Below the pieces are notes generated by a model. The model did not search any database, had not been told where the DNA came from, and worked only from the letters and a program-made list of their open reading frames with translations. This document shows positions 16,283 through 25,938 of a stretch of 53,409 nucleotides of DNA, one piece after another. Position 1 is the stretch's first letter. The number at the start of each line of letters is the position of its first letter. A program made the translations under genes and the position numbers. The DNA is from CAYJEO01 sp044432805. GTDB taxonomy: Bacteria; Bacillota_I; Bacilli_A; RF39; UBA660. Location of the stretch: NCBI GenBank assembly GCA_044432805.1, contig JAWXUI010000006.1, positions 1 to 53,409 of the forward strand. The letters are read 5' to 3'.

Positions 16283-19216
16283 ATGAAATACTTAAAATAC
16301 TTATTATTTTTAATTTTATTAATACCTTTTAACTTAGTGGAAGGTAGTGGAACATATAAAGTAGTAGTTATAAGCTCAACTGGTTTGGCAGAAACTATAG
16401 CTACTTATTCAAATTATAACGATGCCTTATCAGAAATGAATAATTATGATTCAACAGAAGATATGGTTGCAAGTATTTATAAAAATAATACATTAGTAAA
16501 TACAAAATATGGACTTTTTGTCCCTAATACAACAGGGACTATCACATTTGATACTGATTATGGATCAAGGTATGTAAGTGGTTCTTATAACAGTGAATGG
16601 TTATTTTTAGGATATGATGACACTAATAATCAAGCTTTAATAAAAGTAAGTGGTGTTACTGGATATGTAAGTCTTGCTTACGGAACTGTCGAGCCAATTA
16701 GTTGTATAAACTGTACATATGATAGTTCAAGTGATGTAGATTATGTCAAAGTTGTGGCTACATCATCATTAAGATTAAGAGAATCTCCAGGGTTAAGTTC
16801 GACACAATTAACTTCAATATCAAATGGAGCAATAGTTGAATGGTTAAATAAAGGTGAGTTGACAATAGTTGATGGATATGAATGGTATCAAGTGTCATAC
16901 AATGGATATACTGGTTATATTGCCAATGATTTAAATGATGATTGGGTTATTGAATATGTTCCTTCATCAACAACTAGCAGAGAAATAGGGACATATTATT
17001 ATAATTACTCTAAAACTGGTAATTTAATACACGAATATTACGCAACAGCTAGTGGGGCAGATATTTGGTTTACTAATTTAGGAATATCACCAGAATGGCT
17101 AGAAACAGGAATAGATTATTATAGTTTTGACGGTAATTATTTTTATGAATCCTTTACCCAAATGGTAGATGATCATTATTTAAATACATTTGATAATGCC
17201 GTAAATGCGCTGCCATATTACAATTACTATCAATATTTACCATCTAGAACCCAAACTATTTATAGTGCGGATAATATAAATCAATATTTAAGCGCAAAAT
17301 ATGTATCTAAAATTAATCGAGATGATTATTTTTCTGAATGTACCACAAATGAAACAGGGTGGTGTAGTACTGGTTCTTCTTTCCCATCAAATCAGTCAAT
17401 GCTTTATGGTGAAGGGGAAACGTTTATATACACTCAAGAAACATATGGTGTAAATGCAGCTCAAACATTTGCTTTAGCGGTTAATGAATCAGGTTGGGGT
17501 AGAAGTACATATTCAGTAAGCCAATATAATTTATTTGGACATAATGCTGTTGACTCAAATCCTGATTTGGCAACTGGTTATGGAAGTGTAGCAGATGGAA
17601 TAATAACACATGCAACAGACTATATCGTAGCAAGTTATAGTAATCCAATTAGTGGAGCTAACTACAATGGTAGTCAATATGGTAATAAATTAAGTGGTAA
17701 TAATGTAAAATATGCATCTGATGCTTATTGGGGCGAAAAAATGGCCGGCCAATACTTTTTCCTAGACAACTATTTTGGTTTACAAGAATTTAAAACGGCT
17801 GTAACTACAGGAATTAAAACAAGTGATGCTGCAGTCGCAGTTAAAAGCGAACCTAATTCTAGCTCTACTACATATTATAATTTAAAAGCTATCCCAGATA
17901 TAACAGTTTCAATATTAGATACAGTTATTGGAGAAGAAATAAACGGCTCAAATGTTTGGTATAAAATACAATCAGACGTTTCACTAGATGAAAATAGAAA
18001 TATATCATCAAATTTAACTAATTATGATTATGATTTATCGTATGCATATATTCATTCTTCATATGTATATGTTGAAAGTGATGCACCAGTAATATTTGCA
18101 GAAGATGTTGTTTTAAATATAGGCGATACATATAGTCAAGAAGTATATGCATTTGATGCTTGGGAAGGTTATAAAGCAGTAACGCAAAGTGGTACAATAG
18201 ACACATCTACAGCTGGAACTTATAATGTAACTTATAGTTCAACTGATAGTGATAGTAACACAACAACAAAAACTATTACTGTTACAGTTATTGGAGATAC
18301 AACAGAGGCAGTAATAGAAGTAGATGCTCAATATTATTTAGACTCAATAACAGAAGATTTTAAAGTTCTTGGATTTATTACAATGAGTGGAATTGATAAT
18401 AGCTTATCTAACAACATTACATATAGTTTAGAATTTATAAATAATACTACAGATGAAGTAATTGTAAAAACATTAAATAGAATAACAGATAGTTCACAAA
18501 TGCCATTTTTAGTTGGAAGTGATTATTCTTGGTTTGACGGAACTGTTGATTTATCGACACTTCCAGTTGGAGATTATACAGTTTATTTAAAAGCTGAATC
18601 TGGAATTTATTATTCTGTCGTACCATTTTCAAATGTATTTTCAAAAAGTATGCCAACAACAGTTGAATATGAAAATAAATACGTTACTTTAAGAAGTAAT
18701 TATGAAACAAATGAATCACCTATTGAAGTATTTGTAAGAGAAGAAAAAATAGCAGATAAAACAACAAGTTCTAATTATAACTTGATTACTGAATATACAA
18801 CTATCAATTTTGATGACAATAATTTAGTAATAAATGGAGCTGCGCATTCTGTAGGGGCTGATTTAAGTTCATCTACAGATGTTACTCGATACATGTATTT
18901 TGAAGAAATAAATAGCTTTAAAACATATAACTTTGATATAGGAAGTACAACAAACGGTTTATATGAAATTCAATTAAGAGTAAGTGATGGATACGATAAA
19001 ACAAGAGCTTGGTTTGAAACAAGTATAGATGTTTCTGATATTGAAATTGGAACATATAGCATTTATGTAAGCAATGATTCTAATGTGTCAGACTATGGAG
19101 AATTGCAAGATATATTTTCAAGAAATATTGCTGCAACTACTACAATAGATGGAAAAACGTATACTTTAAAAGTAGATACAGAAAACAGATATAGAATATT
19201 ATTAATAGTAACATAA
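16283..19216 (+). CDS. Large secreted glucosaminidase-like protein with SH3b and Ig-like domains
   Basis: A 977-aa exported protein with a signal peptide at residues 1-22 (hydrophobic LLFLILLIPFNLVEG). A small domain (25-75) is followed by a possible SH3-like segment, then a clear SH3b domain at about 152-215 (VVATSSLRLRESPGLSS). A GH73-like N-acetylglucosaminidase module lies at about 330-490; FALAVNESGWGRSTYS carries the catalytic-type glutamate and YNLFGHNAVD is typical. A second SH3b-like region is near 510-600, a DUF5011-type Ig fold near 605-675, and beta-rich modules fill the rest. It probably cleaves peptidoglycan glycan strands and binds the wall. Own promoter and terminator, so monocistronic. 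Confidence 0.85.
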   Translation: MKYLKYLLFLILLIPFNLVEGSGTYKVVVISSTGLAETIATYSNYNDALSEMNNYDSTEDMVASIYKNNTLVNTKYGLFVPNTTGTITFDTDYGSRYVSGSYNSEWLFLGYDDTNNQALIKVSGVTGYVSLAYGTVEPISCINCTYDSSSDVDYVKVVATSSLRLRESPGLSSTQLTSISNGAIVEWLNKGELTIVDGYEWYQVSYNGYTGYIANDLNDDWVIEYVPSSTTSREIGTYYYNYSKTGNLIHEYYATASGADIWFTNLGISPEWLETGIDYYSFDGNYFYESFTQMVDDHYLNTFDNAVNALPYYNYYQYLPSRTQTIYSADNINQYLSAKYVSKINRDDYFSECTTNETGWCSTGSSFPSNQSMLYGEGETFIYTQETYGVNAAQTFALAVNESGWGRSTYSVSQYNLFGHNAVDSNPDLATGYGSVADGIITHATDYIVASYSNPISGANYNGSQYGNKLSGNNVKYASDAYWGEKMAGQYFFLDNYFGLQEFKTAVTTGIKTSDAAVAVKSEPNSSSTTYYNLKAIPDITVSILDTVIGEEINGSNVWYKIQSDVSLDENRNISSNLTNYDYDLSYAYIHSSYVYVESDAPVIFAEDVVLNIGDTYSQEVYAFDAWEGYKAVTQSGTIDTSTAGTYNVTYSSTDSDSNTTTKTITVTVIGDTTEAVIEVDAQYYLDSITEDFKVLGFITMSGIDNSLSNNITYSLEFINNTTDEVIVKTLNRITDSSQMPFLVGSDYSWFDGTVDLSTLPVGDYTVYLKAESGIYYSVVPFSNVFSKSMPTTVEYENKYVTLRSNYETNESPIEVFVREEKIADKTTSSNYNLITEYTTINFDDNNLVINGAAHSVGADLSSSTDVTRYMYFEEINSFKTYNFDIGSTTNGLYEIQLRVSDGYDKTRAWFETSIDVSDIEIGTYSIYVSNDSNVSDYGELQDIFSRNIAATTTIDGKTYTLKVDTENRYRILLIVT

Positions 19217-19239
19217 GATGAATAATTTCATCTTTTTTT
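19215..19239 (+). terminator. Terminator of the glucosaminidase-like gene
   Basis: AAGATGAA (19215-19222) pairs with TTCATCTT (19227-19234) around TAAT, followed by a T run. It overlaps the stop codon. Confidence 0.85.
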
Positions 19240-19293
19240 ATTTTTTAAAGGAAAATTAGTAAAAAAAATAGTATATATAATTAGGTGATTTAT

Positions 19294-19911
19294 ATGGATG
19301 ATTTATTTTTAAGTGATGATTTTATATCAAAAAAAAGAGATTATAAAAATATATTTAATAAAAATAAAAAAGCTATTCTAATTGTTTTAGTTATTTTAAT
19401 AGTTGTTTTCTTATGTTTTTTTATTGAAATACCAGAAGAAGAGATAATAGAAGAAGTAATAATAGAACAAACTGAAGTAATAGAAGAAAAAATAATAGTA
19501 GATATAAAAGGTGCAGTGGTTAGCCCAGGTGTTTATGAAATTACATTAGGTGATCGCTTAATTGATTTAATAAATTTAAGTGGAGGACTGTTAGATAATG
19601 CAAACACTGATAATATAAATCTATCAAAAATATTAATTGATCAAGATGTAATTGTTATATGCACGAATGAAGATTTAATAGAGATAGTTTATGAACCGGT
19701 AATTGAATGTACTTGTGATGATGATAAAGTATCCATAAACTATGCTTCTTTAGAAGAATTAATGACTTTAAGTAGTATAGGAGAAACAACAGCCCAAGCG
19801 ATAATTGATTATAGAATGCAAACACCATTTATTGAATTAAGCGATATTTTAAACGTATCTGGTATAGGAGATGCAACATATGAAAAAATTAAAGATTATA
19901 TTAGTCTTTAG
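19294..19911 (+). CDS. comEA: Competence protein ComEA
   Basis: A 205-aa membrane-anchored DNA receptor for transformation. A single membrane segment at residues 26-45 (KAILIVLVILIVVFLCFFI) is followed by a glutamate-rich linker. An SLBB domain comes next (about 70-125, VDIKGAVVSPGVYEI), then a C-terminal helix-hairpin-helix DNA-binding domain (about 145-205, VSINYASLEELMTLSSIG and DILNVSGIGDATYEKIKDY). The ATG at 19294 is chosen over the GTG at 19285 because AGGTGA at 19283-19288 is correctly spaced only for the ATG. comEC overlaps its end by 32 bases. ComEB is missing from the usual comE order. Confidence 0.92.
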   Translation: MDDLFLSDDFISKKRDYKNIFNKNKKAILIVLVILIVVFLCFFIEIPEEEIIEEVIIEQTEVIEEKIIVDIKGAVVSPGVYEITLGDRLIDLINLSGGLLDNANTDNINLSKILIDQDVIVICTNEDLIEIVYEPVIECTCDDDKVSINYASLEELMTLSSIGETTAQAIIDYRMQTPFIELSDILNVSGIGDATYEKIKDYISL

Positions 19912-21847
19912 TTTAATTTATATTGCTTTTATTTTAATAAATAATATAAATTTTAAAAAATATGATTTAGAAGATTATGTATTTGAAGCAAAAGTAATAG
20001 ATATAAGCATTACTGATTCAAAAACAACTTTAGTGGCTAATGGAAAAGAAAAATTAATTATAATTGATTATTATAATAATGATTACCAAATAGGAAATAC
20101 TTATAAATTTACTGGTGTTTTATCAATACCATCTACTAACACTAACTTTAATGCTTTTAATTATAAAAATTATTTATTAAGTCAAAAAATAAATTATATT
20201 TTAACAGTTGAATCAAGTGAATTAATAAAAGACAAAAATATATTTTATCAAATAAAACAAAATATAATAAATAGAATAAATAGTTATGAAAGTTATCAAT
20301 ATTTACATACTTTTATATTAGGAAATGATAGTTATATTGACGATGAAATTATAAATACTTATCAAACAAACGGTATAAGTCATTTATTTTCTATTTCAGG
20401 TATGCATGTTACTTTATTATCAACAATACTGTTACTTTTATTAAAAAAAATATTTAAAATAGATACCTGCTATTATATAGTAATTGCATTTTTAATGTTT
20501 TACTTATTTTTAACTAATTTTAGTGTTTCTATTATGAGGTCTTTTTTGTTGTTTTTATTTATATTTATAAAGAAAAAATTAAAATTAAATATTACAACTT
20601 TTCAAATATTAATTTTAATATGCATTTTATTACTTTTATATAATCCTTATTTAGTATATAGTTTAGGATTTGTATTTAGTTTTACAATAAGTGGTTTTTT
20701 AATTAAATTTTCAAATTTAATTAATAAGTTTAATAATTATTTTACTAAATTATTTGCAACTTCGTTTATAAGTTTTTTAGCAAGTATACCTATTATAGTT
20801 TATAATTTTTTTGAAATTAATTTGCTTACACCATTTTATAATTTGTTATTTGTCCCTTTAGTGTCTTTAATATTATTTCCGTTATCCTTATTAACTTTAT
20901 TTTTAAAACCGTTAGATAGTATATTTAATAAATTAGTGTATATGTTTAATAGTTTATCTTTGTTTTTTTCTGATTATCAATTAAGTATTATTTTATCAAG
21001 AAATATATATTTTATATTTATTTATTTTATTTTAATAGTTTTAATTTTAAGTAAAGATAAAAAAATAATTATTTTATTAATTATTAGTTTTATAATACAT
21101 TATAATCTCCCTATAAAAGATGAAATAACGTTTATAGATATTGGACAAGGAGATTCAACTTTAGTAGTGAATAATGGCAATGTAAGTGTAATTGATGTAG
21201 GCGGATTAAGTTATATGTCAACTGGAGACATTGTAATGAATTATTTAAAAAGTATTGGTATAAAATATGTAGATGATTTAGTGCTTACACATGGTGATTA
21301 TGATCATTTAGGAGATGCTCTTAATTTTTTATCTAATTTTGATGTGGGGACAGTTTATTTAAATTCATATAGTAATAACTATTTAGAAGAAGAAATAATT
21401 AGTTATTTAGAAACTAATAATATAAAATATATACAAGTAAATGGTTATTTAAAAACTTCTTATTTTACTTTATATAATTTTTCAAATGAAAATGAAAATG
21501 AAGATAGTTTAATTTATGTAACGAATATTCAAAATAAGAATATATTATTAATGGGTGATGCAGGATTTGAAACAGAGGAAACATTTATGGAGGAATATTT
21601 ATTGCCAAAGATGGATATACTAAAAGTAGGGCATCATGGTTCTAAATATAGTACTTCAAAAGAGTTTCTAGAGATAGTTAATCCTGATTATGCTTTTATA
21701 AGTGCTGGTAGAAATAATACGTTTAATCATCCTTCTATTGAATTAATAGAACGATTAGGTGAAATACCATACTTTAGCACGAGTGTATATGGAATGATAA
21801 AATATGATTTTACTTCTATATATACTTGCCTTTCTAACACGCCTTAA
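19880..21847 (+). CDS. comEC: Competence protein ComEC (DNA uptake channel)
   Basis: A 655-aa polytopic membrane protein that passes single-stranded DNA into the cell. It has an N-terminal membrane segment and an OB-like extracellular domain (about 30-110). The ComEC core carries the family signature HLFSISGMHVTLLS near 165-178 and about ten membrane segments to residue 410. A C-terminal metallo-beta-lactamase domain has FIDIGQGDSTLVVN, LVLTHGDYDHLGDA, LLMGDAGF and LKVGHHGSKYSTS, which keep the metal-ligand histidines and aspartates. The ATG at 19880 is preferred over that at 19871 because GGAG at 19867-19870 abuts the latter. It forms an operon with comEA. Confidence 0.93.
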   Translation: MKKLKIILVFSLIYIAFILINNINFKKYDLEDYVFEAKVIDISITDSKTTLVANGKEKLIIIDYYNNDYQIGNTYKFTGVLSIPSTNTNFNAFNYKNYLLSQKINYILTVESSELIKDKNIFYQIKQNIINRINSYESYQYLHTFILGNDSYIDDEIINTYQTNGISHLFSISGMHVTLLSTILLLLLKKIFKIDTCYYIVIAFLMFYLFLTNFSVSIMRSFLLFLFIFIKKKLKLNITTFQILILICILLLLYNPYLVYSLGFVFSFTISGFLIKFSNLINKFNNYFTKLFATSFISFLASIPIIVYNFFEINLLTPFYNLLFVPLVSLILFPLSLLTLFLKPLDSIFNKLVYMFNSLSLFFSDYQLSIILSRNIYFIFIYFILIVLILSKDKKIIILLIISFIIHYNLPIKDEITFIDIGQGDSTLVVNNGNVSVIDVGGLSYMSTGDIVMNYLKSIGIKYVDDLVLTHGDYDHLGDALNFLSNFDVGTVYLNSYSNNYLEEEIISYLETNNIKYIQVNGYLKTSYFTLYNFSNENENEDSLIYVTNIQNKNILLMGDAGFETEETFMEEYLLPKMDILKVGHHGSKYSTSKEFLEIVNPDYAFISAGRNNTFNHPSIELIERLGEIPYFSTSVYGMIKYDFTSIYTCLSNTP

Positions 21848-21883
21848 AAAGCGTTTTATATAGAGAGAAACGTATAAGTTTCA

Positions 21884-21910
21884 AAAAAGATTATTATTAA
21901 TAGTCTTTTT
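21884..21910 (+). terminator. Terminator of comEA-comEC
   Basis: AAAAAGA and TCTTTTT pair, extended by one U-G and four more pairs around a 3-base loop, with T tails. Two smaller hairpins (ACGC/GCGT near 21840 and GAAAC/GTTTC near 21868) precede it. Confidence 0.7.
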
Positions 21911-21942
21911 CTTTATTAATTTAATAATATATAGTTTCTTAC

Positions 21943-21972
21943 TTGTTTTTTATTTAGTATTATTGTTATAAT
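21943..21972 (+). promoter_or_regulatory. Promoter of the gene at 21995
   Basis: TTGTTT at 21943-21948 and an extended -10, TGT-TATAAT at 21964-21972, with an 18-base spacer. Confidence 0.6.
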
Positions 21973-21994
21973 GTATTAATACGGGAGGATGTTT

Positions 21995-22462
21995 ATGAAA
22001 AAAGTAAAACCATTATTAACAACTAAAACAACAAAATCAGATATCCTTTTTACAATGTCTGATAATGATTTAAGCGCAATGCTTATAGTAACAGAAATGT
22101 TAAATGATCCTTGGCTTAAAAAAATAGTTTTTTATCTAGATGAATTAGGTATTAGAGGAGACAAACTTCATAAATTTTATCATGAATGTTGCAGTCAAGA
22201 TTATGAAAAATTAAAAAGAACAGTATTTATGCTTAAAAGTGGAAAAATAATAAAAGAGGATTTAAATTTGAATTTATCATTACCAGAATCACTTCCAATA
22301 ATAGATGATTCTATGATTGTTATTGGAGTTCCTGATTATTCTGTTCCATTCACTCCTTTTGATAATAATTGGCCTATCTTTGAAGACATACAAAGTTGTA
22401 GTTTTAAAGAAAGATTAAAAGAAGTGCAAAAAAAAGATAAAATGTTAACAAAAGATTATTAA
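21995..22462 (+). CDS. Hypothetical protein
   Basis: A 155-aa soluble protein that I do not recognise. The ATG at 21995 is chosen because GGGAGG at 21983-21988 fits it and not the ATG at 21989. The first 100 residues look helical, with LSAMLIVTEMLNDPWLKKIV and LHKFYHECCSQDYEKLKRTV. The rest is a proline- and aspartate-rich region with loops (SLPESLPIIDDSM, DYSVPFTPFDNNWP). There is no signal peptide, membrane helix or repeat. It has a strong promoter of its own and no operon partner. Confidence 0.65.
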   Translation: MKKVKPLLTTKTTKSDILFTMSDNDLSAMLIVTEMLNDPWLKKIVFYLDELGIRGDKLHKFYHECCSQDYEKLKRTVFMLKSGKIIKEDLNLNLSLPESLPIIDDSMIVIGVPDYSVPFTPFDNNWPIFEDIQSCSFKERLKEVQKKDKMLTKDY

Positions 22463-22477
22463 TTTATATGAAATAAA

Positions 22478-22502
22478 ATAAAAAAAACTCTTATGAGTTT
22501 AA
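22478..22502 (-). terminator. Terminator of the minus-strand gene at 22499
   Basis: AAACTC (22485-22490) and GAGTTT (22495-22500) form a stem with a TTAT loop. Read on the minus strand it is followed by an eight-base T run, making a strong terminator there. On the plus strand the T tract is only three bases. Confidence 0.65.
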
Positions 22503-22999
22503 AAGTAATAAAATAAATCGTTATTTAATGGATTGTAAGTTAAATAAGCAAATAGTATATAAGTTAGAATGATTAAAATAAGAGAAATAAAGTTTAAATA
22601 TTTTATTTCTTTTTTTGTTAAAATAAAATAAGATATAACCTCTGCTAAAATAATACTTATAAGCATTAAAGAAATAGTGATAAACATATTATGTCCAAGT
22701 GTATAATAAAGAGGTAAAAACATTAATAAATAAATTGGAATAATTAAAATTCCTTCTAAAAAAACAGATGTAATAAAATTATTAATATTTATTTTATTTA
22801 TTTTAATTAAAAAATACTTTATTAAACTAAAAAATATAATCGAACTAAAAAGCATTTTCATATGTTCAAATATGCTTTCATTAATTGGAAAGAAAATAGA
22901 AGATATATAGCAAGGACAAAATTCATATAAATTATGAAACAAGAAATTTAGTAAAAAGATACCTATAACTGAAATAATTGTAATTTTTTTTAAATTCAT
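22499..22999 (-). CDS. Polytopic membrane protein, DUF6512-like
   Basis: A 166-aa integral membrane protein with five or six helices, near residues 5-20, 50-66, 75-98, 104-126 and 133-155. The segment FPINESIFEHMKMLF near 37-51 resembles the conserved block of a small uncharacterised Firmicute family that I recall as DUF6512; the match is from memory. GGAG upstream on the minus strand supports the start. It stands alone between a hypothetical gene and dnaG in the opposite direction. Function unknown. Confidence 0.65.
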   Translation of the reverse strand: MNLKKITIISVIGIFLLNFLFHNLYEFCPCYISSIFFPINESIFEHMKMLFSSIIFFSLIKYFLIKINKININNFITSVFLEGILIIPIYLLMFLPLYYTLGHNMFITISLMLISIILAEVISYFILTKKEIKYLNFISLILIILTYILFAYLTYNPLNNDLFYYF

Positions 23000-23147
23000 A
23001 AAAACTCCTGTTCTAATTAATTATATGCATTAAAAATGCACAAAAAATCAATATATTAATAATATTATTAACAAATTTTAAAAAATTATTAAAAAAAAAA
23101 GGAAATTTCAATCATTTGTCGTATATTAATACTAGGGAGTGTGAAAT

Positions 23148-24869
23148 ATGATTAATCAAGAAGATATTATGAATATTAGAAAACAAATTGATATTGTTGA
23201 CGTTATTAGTTCATATATTCCACTTAACTCTAAAGGAAAAAACTTTTTTGGAGTTTGTCCTTTCCATGACGATAATAATCCATCAATGAGTGTTTCAAAA
23301 GAAAAACAAATATATACATGCTTTTCTTGTGGAGCAACTGGTAATGTATTTAAATTTATAATGGATTATGAAAATATCTCTTTTGTCGAAGCTGTTAAAA
23401 TGTGTGCTGATAAAGTATCTTATGAATTAAATGTAAAAGGTATTGTAACTAAACAAGAAAATAACAAAGAGTTATTTGAAATTTATAATATAAGTAATAA
23501 ATTGTATCAAAATAACTTATTTACTGCTTTAGGAACTGATGCAAGAACTTATTTAGAAAATAGGGGAATTGGAAATGAAATAATTAAAAATTTTGGAATT
23601 GGTTTATCTCTTAAAGATAGGACTATTTTAACAAAAGTATTAAATAAAAAAGAATTTAAAAATAATTTTATCGATGAAAGTGGATTGCTATTAAAAACAA
23701 GCATTGGTTATCAAGATATGTTTTTAAATAGAATCATGTTTCCTTTATTTGATTTAACTGGAAATGTTGTAGGTTTTAGTGGAAGAATATATAATAATGA
23801 AGATGAATCAAAATATATTAATACAAAAGAAACAAAGATATTTAAAAAAGGAGAATTACTATATAACTATCATTTAGCAAAATCAAGTGCTAGAATAAAA
23901 AATCAAGTTATTATTGTTGAAGGTTTTTTGGATGTTATAAGAACATATACAATTGATATAAAAAATGTTGTTGCAAGTATGGGAACAGCATTTACCTCTA
24001 AACAAGCAAATATACTTAGAAAAATGGCAAAAGATATTATTTTATGTTTTGATGGTGATAAGGCTGGTCAAAAGGCAAGTGCTTCTGCTATAGTAGAATT
24101 AGAAAAATTAGGTATTAGCCCAAAAGTAGTTGTTATTCCTGAATCATTAGATCCAGATGAATATATATTAAAATATGGCAAAGACTCATTTTATTCTTTA
24201 ATAAATAATCCTCTAACGGCACTTGATTTTAAATTAAAATATTACAAAGGGAATGTTGATTTAAAAGATTCTAAAGAAATGGCAACTTATGTTAATAAAA
24301 TGATAGAAGAAATATCTAAAATAGAAGATGATGTTGAAAAAGAAATCGCTTTGAATAAAATAAGTGTTGATATGGATTTAGATAAAGAATTTATAAAAAC
24401 AAAAATAACTAAAAAACCAGTTGAAGTTATAAAAAAAGTAAAAATAAAATACAATAAATATGAACAAGCTGAACAATGTTTATTATATTATATGTTAAAA
24501 GACATAGATGTAATAAAGATGTATAATAAAAAAATAACGAGGATGTCTAAACAAGAACATATTGATTTAGGAAAAGAAATTAATTTGTTTTATAAAAAGT
24601 ATGGATATATAAATGTTGCAGATTTATTAATATTTTCAAATGATGATAGTTTAAGCAATACTATAAATATTATTGAAAGTTTAAATTTAGAAGATGAGTA
24701 TGAAATAAAAGCGATAGATGATTATTTAAAAACAATAAGAGAATATAATGTAACTTCTGAAGTTAATAAATTAAAAGTAAAAATAAAAAATGCAAGTAAT
24801 AAAGAAGAAAAATTAGAATATATGAATATAATGATGGATATATTAAAAGGAGAAGAAGTAAATGATTAA
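23148..24869 (+). CDS. dnaG: DNA primase
   Basis: A 573-aa primase making RNA primers for replication. The N-terminal zinc ribbon is intact (CPFHDDNNPSMSV at residues 39-51, with CFSCGATGNVFKFI near 62-75). The polymerase core contains the TOPRIM domain, with VIIVEGFLDVIRTY near 258-271 and LCFDGDKAGQKA near 300-311. The C-terminal 150 residues form the DnaB-binding helical region. GGGAG upstream fits the ATG. rpoD starts 8 bases before its stop, so the two are co-transcribed as in the classic macromolecular synthesis operon, here without rpsU. Confidence 0.97.
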   Translation: MINQEDIMNIRKQIDIVDVISSYIPLNSKGKNFFGVCPFHDDNNPSMSVSKEKQIYTCFSCGATGNVFKFIMDYENISFVEAVKMCADKVSYELNVKGIVTKQENNKELFEIYNISNKLYQNNLFTALGTDARTYLENRGIGNEIIKNFGIGLSLKDRTILTKVLNKKEFKNNFIDESGLLLKTSIGYQDMFLNRIMFPLFDLTGNVVGFSGRIYNNEDESKYINTKETKIFKKGELLYNYHLAKSSARIKNQVIIVEGFLDVIRTYTIDIKNVVASMGTAFTSKQANILRKMAKDIILCFDGDKAGQKASASAIVELEKLGISPKVVVIPESLDPDEYILKYGKDSFYSLINNPLTALDFKLKYYKGNVDLKDSKEMATYVNKMIEEISKIEDDVEKEIALNKISVDMDLDKEFIKTKITKKPVEVIKKVKIKYNKYEQAEQCLLYYMLKDIDVIKMYNKKITRMSKQEHIDLGKEINLFYKKYGYINVADLLIFSNDDSLSNTINIIESLNLEDEYEIKAIDDYLKTIREYNVTSEVNKLKVKIKNASNKEEKLEYMNIMMDILKGEEVND

Positions 24870-25938
24870 TGAAATAAAAGGTTTTGAAGAAAGAAAAAAG
24901 GATTTAATTTTATTAGGTAAAGAAAAAGGACACTTAACTTATGAACAATTAGCGAATAATTTAAAAGGTTTAGAACTTGATTCTGATTCGTTAGATGATT
25001 TATATAATGCCCTTACAGAAAATAATATTATAATAGTTTCAGAAGAAGAAGATAGTGAAAGTCCAGAAAAAGTAATGATGGATGATAATATTTTAACAAA
25101 GGATTTAACTATTAATGACCCTGTTAGAATGTATTTAAAAGAAATAGGACAAATTAAATTGTTAACAATGGAAGAGGAATTGTCTTTAGCTGATCGTATA
25201 ATTGAAGGCGATGAGATGGCTAAAAATAGACTTGCCGAAGCAAATTTACGTTTAGTAGTAAGTATAGCAAAACGTTATGTTGGAAGAGGAATGTTATTTT
25301 TAGATTTAATTCAAGAAGGTAATATTGGATTAATGAAAGCTGTTGATAAATTTGATGTTGAAAAAGGTTTTAAATTTTCTACATATGCTACTTGGTGGAT
25401 TAGACAAGCTATTACAAGAGCTATAGCAGACCAAGCAAGAACAATAAGAGTTCCTGTTCATATGGTTGAAACAATTAATAAATTAGCGCGTATTCAAAGA
25501 CAAATGACTCTAGAATTAAATAGAGAACCATCTGAAGAAGAATTGGCTGAAAAAATGAGTTTACCAGTTGAAAAAATAAGAGAAATTTATAAAATTAGTC
25601 AAGAACCTGTGTCATTAGAAACACCTATAGGTGAGGAAGATGATTCTAATTTAGGAGATTTTGTTCCAGATGAGAGAAATATGAGTCCTGAAGATTATGC
25701 AACTAACGAATTATTAAAAGATGAAATATCTGAAGTTTTATTAACTTTAACTGAAAGAGAAGAAAAAGTTATTAGATTACGTTTTGGTCTTGAAGATGGA
25801 AAATCTAGAACATTAGAAGAAGTTGGACAACAATTTGGAGTTACTAGAGAAAGAATTAGACAAATAGAAGCAAAAGCTTTAAGAAAATTAAGACATCCTT
25901 CTCGTTCAAGAAAATTAAAAGACTATATGGATAATTAA
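24862..25938 (+). CDS. rpoD: RNA polymerase primary sigma factor
   Basis: The housekeeping sigma-70 (SigA) factor, 358 aa. An N-terminal region 1.1-like segment (1-85) precedes region 1.2 (DPVRMYLKEIGQIKLL near 88-103). Region 2 has NLRLVVSIAKRYVGRGM and FSTYATWWIRQAITRA, covering core binding and -10 recognition. Region 3 is intact, including HMVETINKLARIQRQ. Region 4 has VIRLRFGLEDGKSRTLEEVG and TRERIRQIEAKALRKLRHP for -35 contact. It overlaps dnaG by 8 bases and its stop overlaps the trmK start (TAATG). The many extended -10 promoters in the window are presumably its targets. Confidence 0.97.
   Translation: MINEIKGFEERKKDLILLGKEKGHLTYEQLANNLKGLELDSDSLDDLYNALTENNIIIVSEEEDSESPEKVMMDDNILTKDLTINDPVRMYLKEIGQIKLLTMEEELSLADRIIEGDEMAKNRLAEANLRLVVSIAKRYVGRGMLFLDLIQEGNIGLMKAVDKFDVEKGFKFSTYATWWIRQAITRAIADQARTIRVPVHMVETINKLARIQRQMTLELNREPSEEELAEKMSLPVEKIREIYKISQEPVSLETPIGEEDDSNLGDFVPDERNMSPEDYATNELLKDEISEVLLTLTEREEKVIRLRFGLEDGKSRTLEEVGQQFGVTRERIRQIEAKALRKLRHPSRSRKLKDYMDN

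Noticed and set aside
19285..19293. GTG start for comEA
   Set aside because: The AGGTGA serving as SD overlaps this GTG; the ATG at 19294 is correctly spaced.
23000..23147. TGCAT/ATGCA hairpin upstream of dnaG as a terminator or riboswitch
   Set aside because: The 5-bp stem has no T run in either sense and no known aptamer core; probably part of the divergent promoter region.
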